DNA from: Holophaga sp.
GTDB lineage: Bacteria > Acidobacteriota > Holophagae > Holophagales > Holophagaceae
Length of the DNA: 8,193 nucleotides
NCBI GenBank assembly: GCA_031292735.1
Contig: JARLGP010000148.1
Location: 1 to 8,193 of the forward strand
Direction: 5' to 3'
Shown here: positions 1 through 6,710 of the stretch, piece by piece
How positions within the stretch are numbered: the stretch's first letter is position 1
Layout of the letters: the number at the start of each line of letters is the position of its first letter
Notes under the pieces: generated by a model
Seen by the model: the letters and a program-made list of their open reading frames with translations, nothing else
Told to the model about the DNA's origin: nothing
Database searches by the model: none
Translations under genes and position numbers: made by a program

Positions 1-2
1 AT

Positions 3-365
3 CCCCACGGCCTCAGCGACCCGGATTTCGACGACCTCTTCACCCGGGACAAGCCCGTCATCTTCGCCTACCACGCCTATCCCTGGCTCATCCACCGCCT
101 CACCTACCGCCGCGCCAACCACGGCAACATCCACGTGCGCGGCTACAAGGAGGAGGGCACCATCACCACGCCCTTCGACATGACCGTGCTGAACGACCTG
201 GACCGCTTCCACCTGGTGCTGGACGTCATCGACCGGCTGCCGCAACTGGGCGCCAAGGGCAGCTACCTGGCCCAGCAGCTCAAGGACAAGCTCATCGAGC
301 ACAAGGAATACATCCACAAGAACGGCCAGGACCTGCCGGAAATCCGCAACTGGAAGTGGAGCTGA
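3..365 (+). CDS. xfp: Phosphoketolase, C-terminal part (gene begins before the window)
   Basis: This is the last 120 codons of a xylulose-5-phosphate/fructose-6-phosphate phosphoketolase, a thiamine-diphosphate enzyme. The enzyme splits the sugar phosphate with inorganic phosphate to give acetyl phosphate plus glyceraldehyde-3-phosphate or erythrose-4-phosphate. The frame is open from the left edge (first full codon at 3) to the TGA at 363-365. Family-typical C-terminal text is visible: [17 protein letters not shown], then [19 protein letters not shown], then [12 protein letters not shown], ending in [19 protein letters not shown]. This matches the conserved phosphoketolase C-terminal domain from memory of the family. 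The full protein is usually about 800 residues, so most of the gene and both the cofactor and catalytic parts lie outside the window. An internal ATG at 180 is not a start. The stop is followed by 51 bases with no obvious terminator before the next gene, so read-through transcription is possible. Confidence 0.93.
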   Translation, partial: PHGLSDPDFDDLFTRDKPVIFAYHAYPWLIHRLTYRRANHGNIHVRGYKEEGTITTPFDMTVLNDLDRFHLVLDVIDRLPQLGAKGSYLAQQLKDKLIEHKEYIHKNGQDLPEIRNWKWS

Positions 366-416
366 AGGCCCTCTGTCATCCTTTCCTCCCCGACCCACCC
401 CCACAGGAGCACCGTC

Positions 417-695
417 ATGAGCAACGAGAACGAGACCACGTCCCTGAGCACGCTGCTGCTCACCTTCTTCGCCGGCGCCGCCGTGGGAGCGGTGGTGACC
501 GCCCTGGCCACCCGCAAGACCGGCCCCCAACTGCGCCAGGAGATCAGGGACCTCGTCCGCCGCGCCAACCTCAAGGCGGGCCGCGTGGCCGACGAGGCCG
601 CGGAGGCCTGGGACGGCGTGAAGGACCGCACCGTGCTGGCCGCCAGCGACCTCAAGCGCGGAGTCACCGACGCCGCCAACGACCTGCGGGGCTGA
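417..695 (+). CDS. Small YtxH-like single-helix membrane protein
   Basis: This encodes a 92-residue protein. Residues about 9-28 form one hydrophobic, Gly/Ala-rich helix (LLLTFFAGAAVGAVVTALA). It is followed by a short basic and Gly/Pro turn (TRKTGPQLR) and then a long charged amphipathic helix rich in Ala, Asp, Glu, Arg and Lys, ending at DLRG. A glycine-patterned membrane helix, a TGPQLR-like turn and an apolipophorin-like helical tail are the layout of YtxH/Gas-vesicle-GvpP-type general stress proteins. No enzymatic motif is present. The tail probably lies in the cytoplasm or along the membrane. The ATG is supported by GGAG at 406-409, seven bases upstream. The role is unknown; stress or envelope association is inferred from the family only. 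Confidence 0.8.
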   Translation: MSNENETTSLSTLLLTFFAGAAVGAVVTALATRKTGPQLRQEIRDLVRRANLKAGRVADEAAEAWDGVKDRTVLAASDLKRGVTDAANDLRG

Positions 696-726
696 ACCCG
701 GTATTCCTACCTGAACGGAGCCCCCG

Positions 727-1359
727 GTGGCATTGACCTGGAACGCAGTCCCGGAAGGCTACCAACCCTTCCGGGTGGCCGTGGTGGTGGCCCACCCCGA
801 CGATGAAGTGCTTTGGGCCGGGGGGCTGCTGCTGAGCCGGCCCCGGTGGTCCCTGTCCATCGTGACCCTCTGCCGGGGCAAGGACCCGGACCGCGCGCCC
901 CGCTTCCATCGGGTGCTCGAATGCCTGAAGGCGGAGGGCGCCATGGGCGACCTGGACGACGGGCCCGACCAGGTCCCCCTGGCCCCGGAGGCAGTGCAGG
1001 AGGCCATCCTGTCCCTGCTCCCCCCGGGCCCCTTCGATCTCCTGCTCACCCACGCCCCGGATGGCGAGTACACCTGGCACCGGCGGCACCAGGAAGCGGC
1101 CCGGGGCGTCCAGTCCCTGGTGGACCAGGGCAGGCTGGTCGCGGCCGGCCTCTGGCAGTTCGCCTACGAGGACCAGGGGGGCGCCGGCCTGCCCAGGCCC
1201 AAGCCGGATGCCTCCATCAGCCTGCCGCTGTCCGCGGAGCTGTGGGCCCGCAAGTACGCCCTGATCACCGAGGTCTACGGCTTCCAGCCCGCCAGCTGGG
1301 AGGCCCGGGCGGCCCCGCGCACCGAGGCGTTCCATGGTTTCGGGATGGAACGCCGGTAG
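727..1359 (+). CDS. PIG-L/LmbE-family zinc-dependent deacetylase
   Basis: This encodes a 210-residue protein of the PIG-L (LmbE) fold, whose members remove acetyl groups from N-acetylglucosamine-type substrates such as mycothiol or bacillithiol precursors, GlcNAc-PI and lipopeptides. The hallmark AHPDDE lies at residues 22-27, right after the first beta strand (FRVAVVV). It supplies the zinc ligands H23 and D26 and the catalytic base D25. The second motif, EYTWHRRH at 114-121, gives the third zinc ligand H121 and the nearby H118, a variant of the usual EYgHpdH. The length is normal for a compact member. The start is GTG at 727, with GGAG at 717-720 six bases upstream. There is no signal peptide, so it is cytoplasmic. 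The AHPDDE motif, in place of the AHPDDV type, argues against it being BshB1. No neighbour reveals the substrate. Confidence 0.88.
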   Translation: MALTWNAVPEGYQPFRVAVVVAHPDDEVLWAGGLLLSRPRWSLSIVTLCRGKDPDRAPRFHRVLECLKAEGAMGDLDDGPDQVPLAPEAVQEAILSLLPPGPFDLLLTHAPDGEYTWHRRHQEAARGVQSLVDQGRLVAAGLWQFAYEDQGGAGLPRPKPDASISLPLSAELWARKYALITEVYGFQPASWEARAAPRTEAFHGFGMERR

Positions 1360-1388
1360 GGGCTTTCCGGCCACCGGCAAAATGGACC

Positions 1389-1416
1389 TTGACAGTTTGA
1401 GACGGCAAATTAACCT
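1389..1416 (+). promoter_or_regulatory. Candidate sigma-70 promoter of the GntR-type regulator gene
   Basis: A perfect TTGACA (-35) lies at 1389-1394. Sixteen bases later comes TAACCT at 1411-1416, a weak -10 that keeps T1, A2 and T6. An alternative pair is TTGAGA at 1397-1402 with TATACA at 1418-1423, spaced 15. The stretch is distinctly AT-rich against its GC-rich surroundings and stands just upstream of the regulator's TTG start. The -35 box is seen directly; which -10 is used is inference. Confidence 0.45.
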
Positions 1417-1423
1417 GTATACA
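1416..1423. promoter_or_regulatory. TGTATACA palindrome, candidate GntR/FCD operator
   Basis: This is a perfect 8-bp palindrome that overlaps or directly follows the candidate -10 and lies 31 bases before the TTG start of the GntR-family gene. FCD-subfamily GntR regulators commonly bind palindromes of the TGTnnACA / TTGTA-TACAA kind, so this is a good candidate for autoregulation. A further TACA half-site occurs at 1431-1434. Binding is inferred from the motif and its position only. Confidence 0.5.
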
Positions 1424-1454
1424 TCCTGAGTACAATTCAAGGGGCAGGTTCCCA

Positions 1455-2147
1455 TTGCCGAATGTCAAACCGCTAATAGGTCTTTCCCGGGCCGGTGCCG
1501 TCAACCGCACCAGCATCGCCTATGATTCATTAAAGAATTCCATTTTCACCAATGAAATCAAGCCCGGGGACTACCTCAGCGAAAACCAGGTGGCCCAGTC
1601 CCTGGGCATGAGCCGGACCCCGATCCGGGAAGCCCTGAAGGTGCTGGCCAGCGAAGGGCTGGTGGAGATCCACAACGGCGTCGGCATCTTCGTCAAACAG
1701 GTCACCACCAAGGAACTGTCGGACCTGTTCGAGGTGCGGGCGGCCCTGGAGTGCGCGGCGCTGCACTCCTCCCTTGAGGTCATTTCCGACCAGGAAATCG
1801 ACGGTATCGTTGCGGACTGGATGGAATGCAAAAGGAAAATCCAGGCCGGCCAGAAGACCGATATCGACCAGATTCTCCTGCTGGACAAGCAGCTGCATTC
1901 CCTGATCGTGGAACGCTGCGCCAACGGCTTCCTCAAGTCGGTGATCGACGGCATCCAGGCCAAGATCATGCGCTACCGGAGGCTGTCGGCGCTGGCCCTG
2001 AACGACGGGCTGGGCATCATCGAGCAGCACCTCGAGCTCATGAACTGCATGAAGACCCGGAATATAGAAAATTTGTCGAAAATGCTCAAGGAACACATCT
2101 GGAAAGCGGCCAACAACATCATTAGAAATCCGAATTGGGTTATTTGA
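1455..2147 (+). CDS. GntR-family transcriptional regulator, FadR/FCD subfamily (LutR-like)
   Basis: This encodes a 230-residue regulator. The N-terminal winged helix-turn-helix covers about residues 20-82. It contains GDYLSENQVAQSLGMSRTPIREAL, the classic GntR recognition helix, then LVEIHNGVGIFV as the wing. Residues about 87-220 form an all-helical FCD ligand domain. They carry what look like the four metal-site residues of that family: D144 and H148 (in LDKQLHSLI), H192 (in EQHLELM) and H214 (in KEHIWKA). FCD domains bind small carboxylates, often through this metal. The only in-frame start downstream of the stop at 1398-1400 is TTG at 1455, with AAGGGG at 1439-1444 as a distant ribosome site. 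It stands just before lutABC in the same direction, so it probably controls lactate use, as the GntR-type LutR does in Bacillus. The two ends of the gene are AT-richer, with codons such as CTA, ATA and TTA, than its middle. Confidence 0.9.
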   Translation: MPNVKPLIGLSRAGAVNRTSIAYDSLKNSIFTNEIKPGDYLSENQVAQSLGMSRTPIREALKVLASEGLVEIHNGVGIFVKQVTTKELSDLFEVRAALECAALHSSLEVISDQEIDGIVADWMECKRKIQAGQKTDIDQILLLDKQLHSLIVERCANGFLKSVIDGIQAKIMRYRRLSALALNDGLGIIEQHLELMNCMKTRNIENLSKMLKEHIWKAANNIIRNPNWVI

Positions 2148-2149
2148 TT

Positions 2150-2158
2150 TGCTTTAAT
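2150..2158 (+). promoter_or_regulatory. Possible extended -10 promoter for lutABC
   Basis: TGCTTTAAT at 2150-2158 matches an extended -10 (TGnTATAAT) with one mismatch. It lies just after the regulator's stop codon, about 190 bases before lutA. No good -35 is visible at 16-18 bases upstream. It would give lutABC its own transcript with a long leader. Support is weak and comes from the motif alone. Confidence 0.25.
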
Positions 2159-2173
2159 GAGCGAAAAAGGCTT

Positions 2174-2194
2174 AACCGGATCGGCACTCCGGTT
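2174..2194 (+). other. Hairpin in the leader between the regulator and lutA
   Basis: AACCGGA at 2174-2180 and TCCGGTT at 2188-2194 form a perfect 7-bp stem with a 7-base loop. It is followed by GCATGC, not a T-run, so it is not a classical terminator. The rest of the 199-base gap (2148-2346) holds no credible gene, only two unsupported small frames of 31 and 36 codons. It contains no second TGTATACA and, at its end, has the lutA ribosome site. The hairpin could be a weak terminator, an attenuator, an operator or chance. Confidence 0.35.
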
Positions 2195-2346
2195 GCATGC
2201 TCGTAGGCAATCTCCTCGAAAGCGCGGCTCGTGTCGTTGCCGTCACCCTCCCCGGGTGGCTTCCTGAAACCCATCCATACCCCAGCAGTGACGACCCCGC
2301 CGACCTCGAATCCATGGAAGTGCAGCCCTAATACAGGAGGTTCCCA

Positions 2347-3087
2347 ATGAAGTCAGTTTCGATGTTCGTCCCCTGCGCGGTGGACTTGTTCCTGCCCGAG
2401 ATCGCAGAGTCGATGACCACCCTGCTCCGGCGCGCGGGGGTCGAGCCGATCTATCACCAGGGCCAGACCTGTTGCGGGCAGCCGGCCTTCAATTCCGGGT
2501 ACCGCAAGGAGGCCAAACAGGCGGCCAAGCATTTCATCGAGATCTTCGGGGACGACGAGGTGGTGGTGAGCCCCTCCGGGTCCTGCGCCTGCACGGTCAA
2601 GTTCCACTACCCGGAGCTGTTCGCCGATGAGCCGGACTGGTTCCGGCGGGCCACGGAGCTGGCCTCCCGGGTCTATGAACTGTCCCAGTACCTGGTGGAC
2701 GTGCTCAAGGTGGATGACTTCGGGGCCGCCTTCGCCGGCAAGGTGACCTTCCACGAATCCTGCCACAACCTCCGCAAGCTGGGCATCTCCGCCCAGCCCC
2801 GGAAGCTGATCGCCGCGGTGCGCGGGGCGGAACTGGTGCCCCTGAACCAGGACGACTTCTGCTGCGGGTTCGGCGGGACCTTCGCCAACAACTACGCGGA
2901 CATCTCGGAATCCATGGCCCAGGACAAGGTGGAGAACTACCTGAACAGCGGCGCCGACGTGCTGCTGCTGAGCGAACCCGGCTGCCTGCTGAACATCGGC
3001 GGCTATCTCAGCCGCATGAACTCACCCAAGAAGGCCATGCACCTTGCCAGTTTCCTGGTGGAGAACATGAAGGAGGCCAGGTCATGA
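2347..3087 (+). CDS. lutA: LutA: lactate utilization iron-sulfur subunit with CCG domains
   Basis: This encodes a 246-residue protein of the LutA/YkgE family, one part of the LutABC complex that oxidises L-lactate to pyruvate in the cytoplasm and passes electrons on to the respiratory chain. It has two cysteine-rich (CCG) domains of the heterodisulfide-reductase/GlpC type. The first has C10, C42-C43-G44 (TCCGQPAFNSG) and C80/C82 (SGSCAC). The second has C139 (FHESCHNLRKLG), C172-C173-G174 (CCGFGGTFA) and C213 (EPGCLLNIGG). These are the likely ligands of unusual iron-sulfur centres. The length is normal for the family. The ATG has a near-perfect AGGAGGT at 2335-2341. The end overlaps lutB by four bases (ATGA), so the two are translationally coupled. 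The role follows from the family and the full lutABC order; the true substrate could be another 2-hydroxy acid. Confidence 0.95.
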   Translation: MKSVSMFVPCAVDLFLPEIAESMTTLLRRAGVEPIYHQGQTCCGQPAFNSGYRKEAKQAAKHFIEIFGDDEVVVSPSGSCACTVKFHYPELFADEPDWFRRATELASRVYELSQYLVDVLKVDDFGAAFAGKVTFHESCHNLRKLGISAQPRKLIAAVRGAELVPLNQDDFCCGFGGTFANNYADISESMAQDKVENYLNSGADVLLLSEPGCLLNIGGYLSRMNSPKKAMHLASFLVENMKEARS

Positions 3088-4520
3088 AAGTCCGCACCGA
3101 GCAGTTCAATGCATTGGCGGCCGTGGAAATCGACAAGGCCCGCGCCCGGCCGTTCCTGAAGATGGTGCCGGAATTCCTGCTGAGGAAGCGGGCCGATGGC
3201 CTGCCCAGCATGCCCGATGCCCCGGCGGCCCAGGCCCACGCGGCGGCGGTGCGCGCCGAGGTGGTGAACCGGCTGCCCGACCTGCTGGAGGAGTTCGAAC
3301 GCAATGCCACGGCCAACGGGGCCAAGGTGTTCTGGGCCCGCGACGCCAAGGAGGCCAACGACTTCATCCTGAAGGTGGCCAGCGAGCGCGGGGTGAAGAG
3401 CGCCATTAAGGGCAAGTCCATGATCACCGAGGAGCTGGGGCTCAACGACGTGCTTTCCGCCAACGGCATCGAGCCCTGGGAAACCGATCTGGGCGAATTC
3501 ATCGCCCAGCAGATGAACCTGCCGCCCTTCCACATCATCGCCCCCGCCATGAACATCCCGGTGGAGGAGATCCGCGACTGCTTCCTGGAAAAGGCCGGCA
3601 TGACCACCCCCACGGTGGACCCGGTGGAACTGGGCCTGGCCGCGCGCGCCTTCCTGCGCGACAAGTTCGCCAAGGCCGGGCTGGGCATCGCCGGGGTCAA
3701 CATGGCCGTGGCGGAGACCGGGACCGTGATCAACGTGGAGAACGAAGGGAACATCCGGTTCAGCAAGTCGGCGCCCAAGACCCTGGTCTCGGTCATGTCG
3801 CTGGAAAAGATCGTTCCGACCATGCAGGACGCGGTGGACATGATCCGGGTGCTGGCCCGGAACTGCACCGGGCAGCGCATCTCGGCGTACGTGTCCATGG
3901 ACAGCGGGCCGCGCAAGGCCAACGAGCTGGACGGTCCCGAAGAGCAGTTCATCGTCATCCTGGACAACGGCCGCAGCAAGATCTACCAGGATGCCGAAGT
4001 GCGGGAAGTGATGCAGTGCATCCGCTGCGCCGCCTGCTTGAACATCTGCCCGGTCTATCGGCAGATCGGCGGCTACGCCTACGGCGGGGCCTACTCCGGC
4101 CCCATGGGCCAGGCGCTGATGCCCCTGCTGTTCGGCCTGGACCGCACCAAGGACCTCTACCGGGCCTGCACCCTGTGCGGAGCCTGCGCCAGCGTCTGCC
4201 CGGCGGGCATCGACCACCCGAAGCTGTTCCTCAGCTACCGGGACAAGGACGTGAAGGGCGATGCGCGCTTCAACAGCCTGCAGCGGCCCGCCAAGGAAAG
4301 CCTGTTCTTCAGGCTGTGGAGCTTCAGTGTGGGCAGCGCCGGCCTGTGGAACCTCGGGGCCCGGCTGTTCCGGCCCATCTTCAACTGGAATGCCCATGAC
4401 GGCGTCGTGAGCAGGATGCCGGGCCCGCTGGGCGGCTGGTTCCGCAAGCGGGACATGCCGGCCATGGCCGCCAGGCCCTTCCACAAGCGGTGGGACGGGC
4501 TTCGCCGGGATTCCAAGTAG
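3084..4520 (+). CDS. lutB: LutB: lactate utilization ferredoxin-like iron-sulfur subunit
   Basis: This encodes a 478-residue protein, about the usual LutB/YkgF length. Residues about 60-300 form the LUD domain, including the conserved KGKSMITEELGLN block, the ETDLGEFI block, and VAETGTVINVENEGN around residues 209-224. Two [4Fe-4S] cluster motifs follow: CIRCAACLNICP (C312, C315, C318, C322) and CTLCGACASVCP (C362, C365, C368, C372). The C-terminal tail ends with a basic RDMPAMAARPFHKRW segment typical of the family. LutB is thought to relay electrons within the LutABC complex. All eight cluster cysteines are present, so it looks functional. Its ATG overlaps the lutA stop, with AGGAGG at 3071-3076 seven bases before the start. 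Confidence 0.95.
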   Translation: MKVRTEQFNALAAVEIDKARARPFLKMVPEFLLRKRADGLPSMPDAPAAQAHAAAVRAEVVNRLPDLLEEFERNATANGAKVFWARDAKEANDFILKVASERGVKSAIKGKSMITEELGLNDVLSANGIEPWETDLGEFIAQQMNLPPFHIIAPAMNIPVEEIRDCFLEKAGMTTPTVDPVELGLAARAFLRDKFAKAGLGIAGVNMAVAETGTVINVENEGNIRFSKSAPKTLVSVMSLEKIVPTMQDAVDMIRVLARNCTGQRISAYVSMDSGPRKANELDGPEEQFIVILDNGRSKIYQDAEVREVMQCIRCAACLNICPVYRQIGGYAYGGAYSGPMGQALMPLLFGLDRTKDLYRACTLCGACASVCPAGIDHPKLFLSYRDKDVKGDARFNSLQRPAKESLFFRLWSFSVGSAGLWNLGARLFRPIFNWNAHDGVVSRMPGPLGGWFRKRDMPAMAARPFHKRWDGLRRDSK

Positions 4521-4558
4521 AGCAAGCATCCACCCACGTTTCCAGCATGGAGCAAATC

Positions 4559-5230
4559 ATGGCAATGACGGCGCGAGAAGAAATCCTGGGCAAGCTGAGG
4601 GCGGCTCCGAAAAAAGTGATTCCGGAACGGCCCCCCCTGCCGCCCATGAAAGAAGCCTCCCTCCGGGGGGAGAAGATGGTCGAGTTCCTCATGGAGCGGC
4701 TGGCCGCGGAGGCCTACACCCCGTTCCGGGTGAAGGACACCCGGGAGGCCATGGCCAAGCTCACCGAGATCGCCCGGGAAGAGGCGCTGAAATGCGTGAT
4801 GGTGTCCACCGACGCCGTGATGGCGGCGCTGGACCTGCCGTCCTGGGGCCAGGCCAACGGGGTCAAGGTGCTGAAGCCGAACCAGTTCGAGGACCGGCAG
4901 GGCTACAAGGACGCGGTGTTCGACCAGGCCGAGGCCTCGGTGACCTGCGCCGATTTCGTGGTGGCCGAAACCGGCAGCCTGGGCCTGGTCCACGGCATCG
5001 ACAACCCGAGGCTGCTGACCCTGGCTCCCATCCTGCACATCGTGTTCATCCCGGTGGACCACATCGTGCCGTCGCTCGATGCCATCCCCGGGAAAGTCTT
5101 CGCCCAGAAGGGCAAGTACCCGAGCCAGGTCTCCTTCGCCACCGGCCCGAGCCTGACCGGCGACATCACCGGATACCTGTTCCGGGGCATGCACGGACCC
5201 CGGAAGGTCATCGCCATCGTCATCGGGTGA
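4559..5230 (+). CDS. lutC: LutC: lactate utilization LUD-domain protein
   Basis: This encodes a 223-residue LUD-domain protein of the LutC/YkgG family, the third part of the LutABC lactate-oxidising complex. Family hallmarks are visible: ADFVVAETGSLGL (A136-E137-T138-G139), then PILHIVFIPVDHIVPSLDAI, then the highly conserved GPSLTGDITGYLFRGMHGP (G196-P197-S198 through H212-G213-P214), ending in KVIAIVIG. The frame is open further upstream, with GTG 4490 inside lutB and ATG 4547. The ATG at 4559 was chosen because GGAG at 4549-4552 stands six bases before it and the resulting protein starts cleanly at the usual TAREEIL helix; ATG 4565 is the other possibility. The gap to lutB is 38 bases, so it is almost certainly in the same operon. 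Confidence 0.93.
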   Translation: MAMTAREEILGKLRAAPKKVIPERPPLPPMKEASLRGEKMVEFLMERLAAEAYTPFRVKDTREAMAKLTEIAREEALKCVMVSTDAVMAALDLPSWGQANGVKVLKPNQFEDRQGYKDAVFDQAEASVTCADFVVAETGSLGLVHGIDNPRLLTLAPILHIVFIPVDHIVPSLDAIPGKVFAQKGKYPSQVSFATGPSLTGDITGYLFRGMHGPRKVIAIVIG

Positions 5231-5317
5231 AACCCGGTCCAAGGGCCGCCGGGAACCCCTGCCGGAGGAGCAGGCCGCACATCCTGAACTTCAACCCCCA
5301 CAAGGAGGCAACTCATC

Positions 5318-6640
5318 ATGACCCCCGCGATCGCGAGAACGAAGTCAACAAACATGCGCTGGCTGCTGGCGAGCATCATGTTTGCCATTTCCTTTGTTTC
5401 ATACATGGATCGGGTGAACCTGTCGGTGGCCGTGCCCATGATCATGAAGGAATTCCACTTCACCAAGATCGCCATCGGCTGGATGCAGACCGCCTTCTTC
5501 CTGGGCTATGCCCTCATGCAGATCCCCGGGGGCATGCTGTCCGAGCGCTTCGGCCACCGCCGCATAGCGGCCCTGGGCGTGGCCTGGTGGTCGGCCTTCA
5601 CCGCCCTGACCGCGGCGGGCTCCTCGCTGTTCACCTTCGTGGTGATCCGCGGCCTGTTCGGCCTGGGCGAGGGCCCGGTGTTCCCTTCCTTCAGCAACTG
5701 CATCTTCCATTGGTTCAGTAAGTTCGAGCGGGGCAAGGCCTCCTCCCTGATGCTCAGCGGCGCCTTCCTGGGGCCGGTGGTGGGCCCGGCCATCACGGTT
5801 TCGCTCATGCTGGCGTTCGGCTGGCGGGCGGTGTTCCTCATCTTCGGCGTGGCCGGCCTGGTGATCGCCACCTTGTGGTACGTCTTCGATACCCAGACCC
5901 CCAAGGAGAACAAGTTCGTCAACGACGCCGAGATGAGGATCATCGCCGGCCCGGATTACGAGAGCGTCATGGCCAACGCGCCCGCCGAAAAGAAGGTCAA
6001 GCTGGCGCCCTGGCGCAAGTTCATGGGCAGCCCCCAGTTCTGGGCCATCGCGCTGCAGTACTTCATCACCGATTACGTCATGTACGTGTTCCTGGCCTGG
6101 CTGCCCCTCTACCTGATGGAAGCCCAGAAATTCTCCCTGAAGAGCATGGGTTTCGCGGCTTCCTTCCCCTGGCTGGCCCTGTTCCTGGCCACCATGTTCA
6201 CCGGCTGGGTGGCCGACAAGATGGTGGCGGCGGGCATGTCCAAGTTCAACGCCCGCACCCTGTTCGGCAGCGCCGGGCTGGTGATCTGCTGTGTGACCCT
6301 CTACCTGGGCGCCATCGCCCGGGTGCCCTGGCAGAACGTGATGTGGATGAGCTTTTCCCTGGGGGCCCTGGGCTTGACCTTCAACGCCTCCTGGGCGGCC
6401 TGCCTGGACATCGGCGGCAAGTACAGCGGCTCGGTGTCCGGCTGGATGAACCTGTGGGGCAACATCGGCGGGGTGCTGGCGCCCGTGGTGACCGCCTGGA
6501 TCGCCACCCGCTACAGCTGGAGAGCGGCCATCATCGTGACATCCGCTTCGGCCTTCGTGGGCGTGCTGGCCTGGTTCATGGTCAGGCCTGACAAGTCCCT
6601 GGTGATGGAGGACGGGGAAACCCCCATCGCGGCGGCCTGA
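5318..6640 (+). CDS. MFS organic-anion transporter, ACS family (DgoT/GudP-like)
   Basis: This encodes a 440-residue, 12-helix major-facilitator transporter. The first helix has FAISFVSYMDRVNLSVAVP, with D31-R32. Helix 2 and its loop carry the MFS motif A variant GGMLSERFGHRR. Helix 4 has IRGLFGLGEGPVFPSFSN, with R111 and E118. The Asp-Arg pair plus Arg-x6-Glu are the residues used for proton coupling and carboxylate binding in DgoT and SLC17 relatives. It therefore most likely imports an organic anion with protons across the inner membrane. The ATG has AAGGAGG at 5302-5308, nine bases upstream. It follows lutC by 87 bases with no terminator visible, so it probably belongs to the lut operon and supplies its substrate: lactate, or a sugar acid or other 2-hydroxy acid. 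Substrate identity cannot be read from sequence. Confidence 0.9.
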   Translation: MTPAIARTKSTNMRWLLASIMFAISFVSYMDRVNLSVAVPMIMKEFHFTKIAIGWMQTAFFLGYALMQIPGGMLSERFGHRRIAALGVAWWSAFTALTAAGSSLFTFVVIRGLFGLGEGPVFPSFSNCIFHWFSKFERGKASSLMLSGAFLGPVVGPAITVSLMLAFGWRAVFLIFGVAGLVIATLWYVFDTQTPKENKFVNDAEMRIIAGPDYESVMANAPAEKKVKLAPWRKFMGSPQFWAIALQYFITDYVMYVFLAWLPLYLMEAQKFSLKSMGFAASFPWLALFLATMFTGWVADKMVAAGMSKFNARTLFGSAGLVICCVTLYLGAIARVPWQNVMWMSFSLGALGLTFNASWAACLDIGGKYSGSVSGWMNLWGNIGGVLAPVVTAWIATRYSWRAAIIVTSASAFVGVLAWFMVRPDKSLVMEDGETPIAAA

Positions 6641-6653
6641 ACCGCAGGAAAAT

Positions 6654-6695
6654 GGCATGGGCATAAACCCCGCCTCCCAAGGCGGGGTCCATGCC
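6654..6695. terminator. Two-part GC-rich hairpin after the lut/transporter operon
   Basis: The inner stem CCCCGCC (6668-6674) pairs with GGCGGGG (6681-6687) around the loop TCCCAA. The outer stem GGCATGG (6654-6660) pairs with CCATGCC (6689-6695), leaving GCATAAA bulged on the left. It lies 13 bases after the transporter stop and 15 bases before the next start. There is no T-run on the + side; read on the - strand the inner stem is followed by TTTAT. It is a likely end of the lut operon transcript, or at least a 3' stabiliser. Confidence 0.55.
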
Positions 6696-6710
6696 GTTGG
6701 GACCTGATTC

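Noticed and set aside
664..1455. 263-codon minus-strand frame opposite the PIG-L gene
   Set aside because: The + strand has AHPDDE and HRRH motifs with a proper ribosome site. The minus frame has no recognisable domain.
2157..2292. Two small frames (36 codons from ATG 2157 and 31 codons from ATG 2197) in the lutA leader
   Set aside because: Neither has a ribosome site, hydrophobic pattern or recognisable composition. A leader peptide cannot be excluded but nothing supports it.
3003..4529. 508-codon open frame on the minus strand across lutB
   Set aside because: It lies entirely antisense to a clear LutB with all cluster motifs. Its product is a low-complexity Gly/His/Ala/Leu-rich chain typical of antisense frames in GC-rich DNA.
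5259..5275. Small stem CCTGC/GCAGG between lutC and the ACS transporter
   Set aside because: Only five base pairs and no T-run. Too weak to call a terminator, and operon continuity is more likely.
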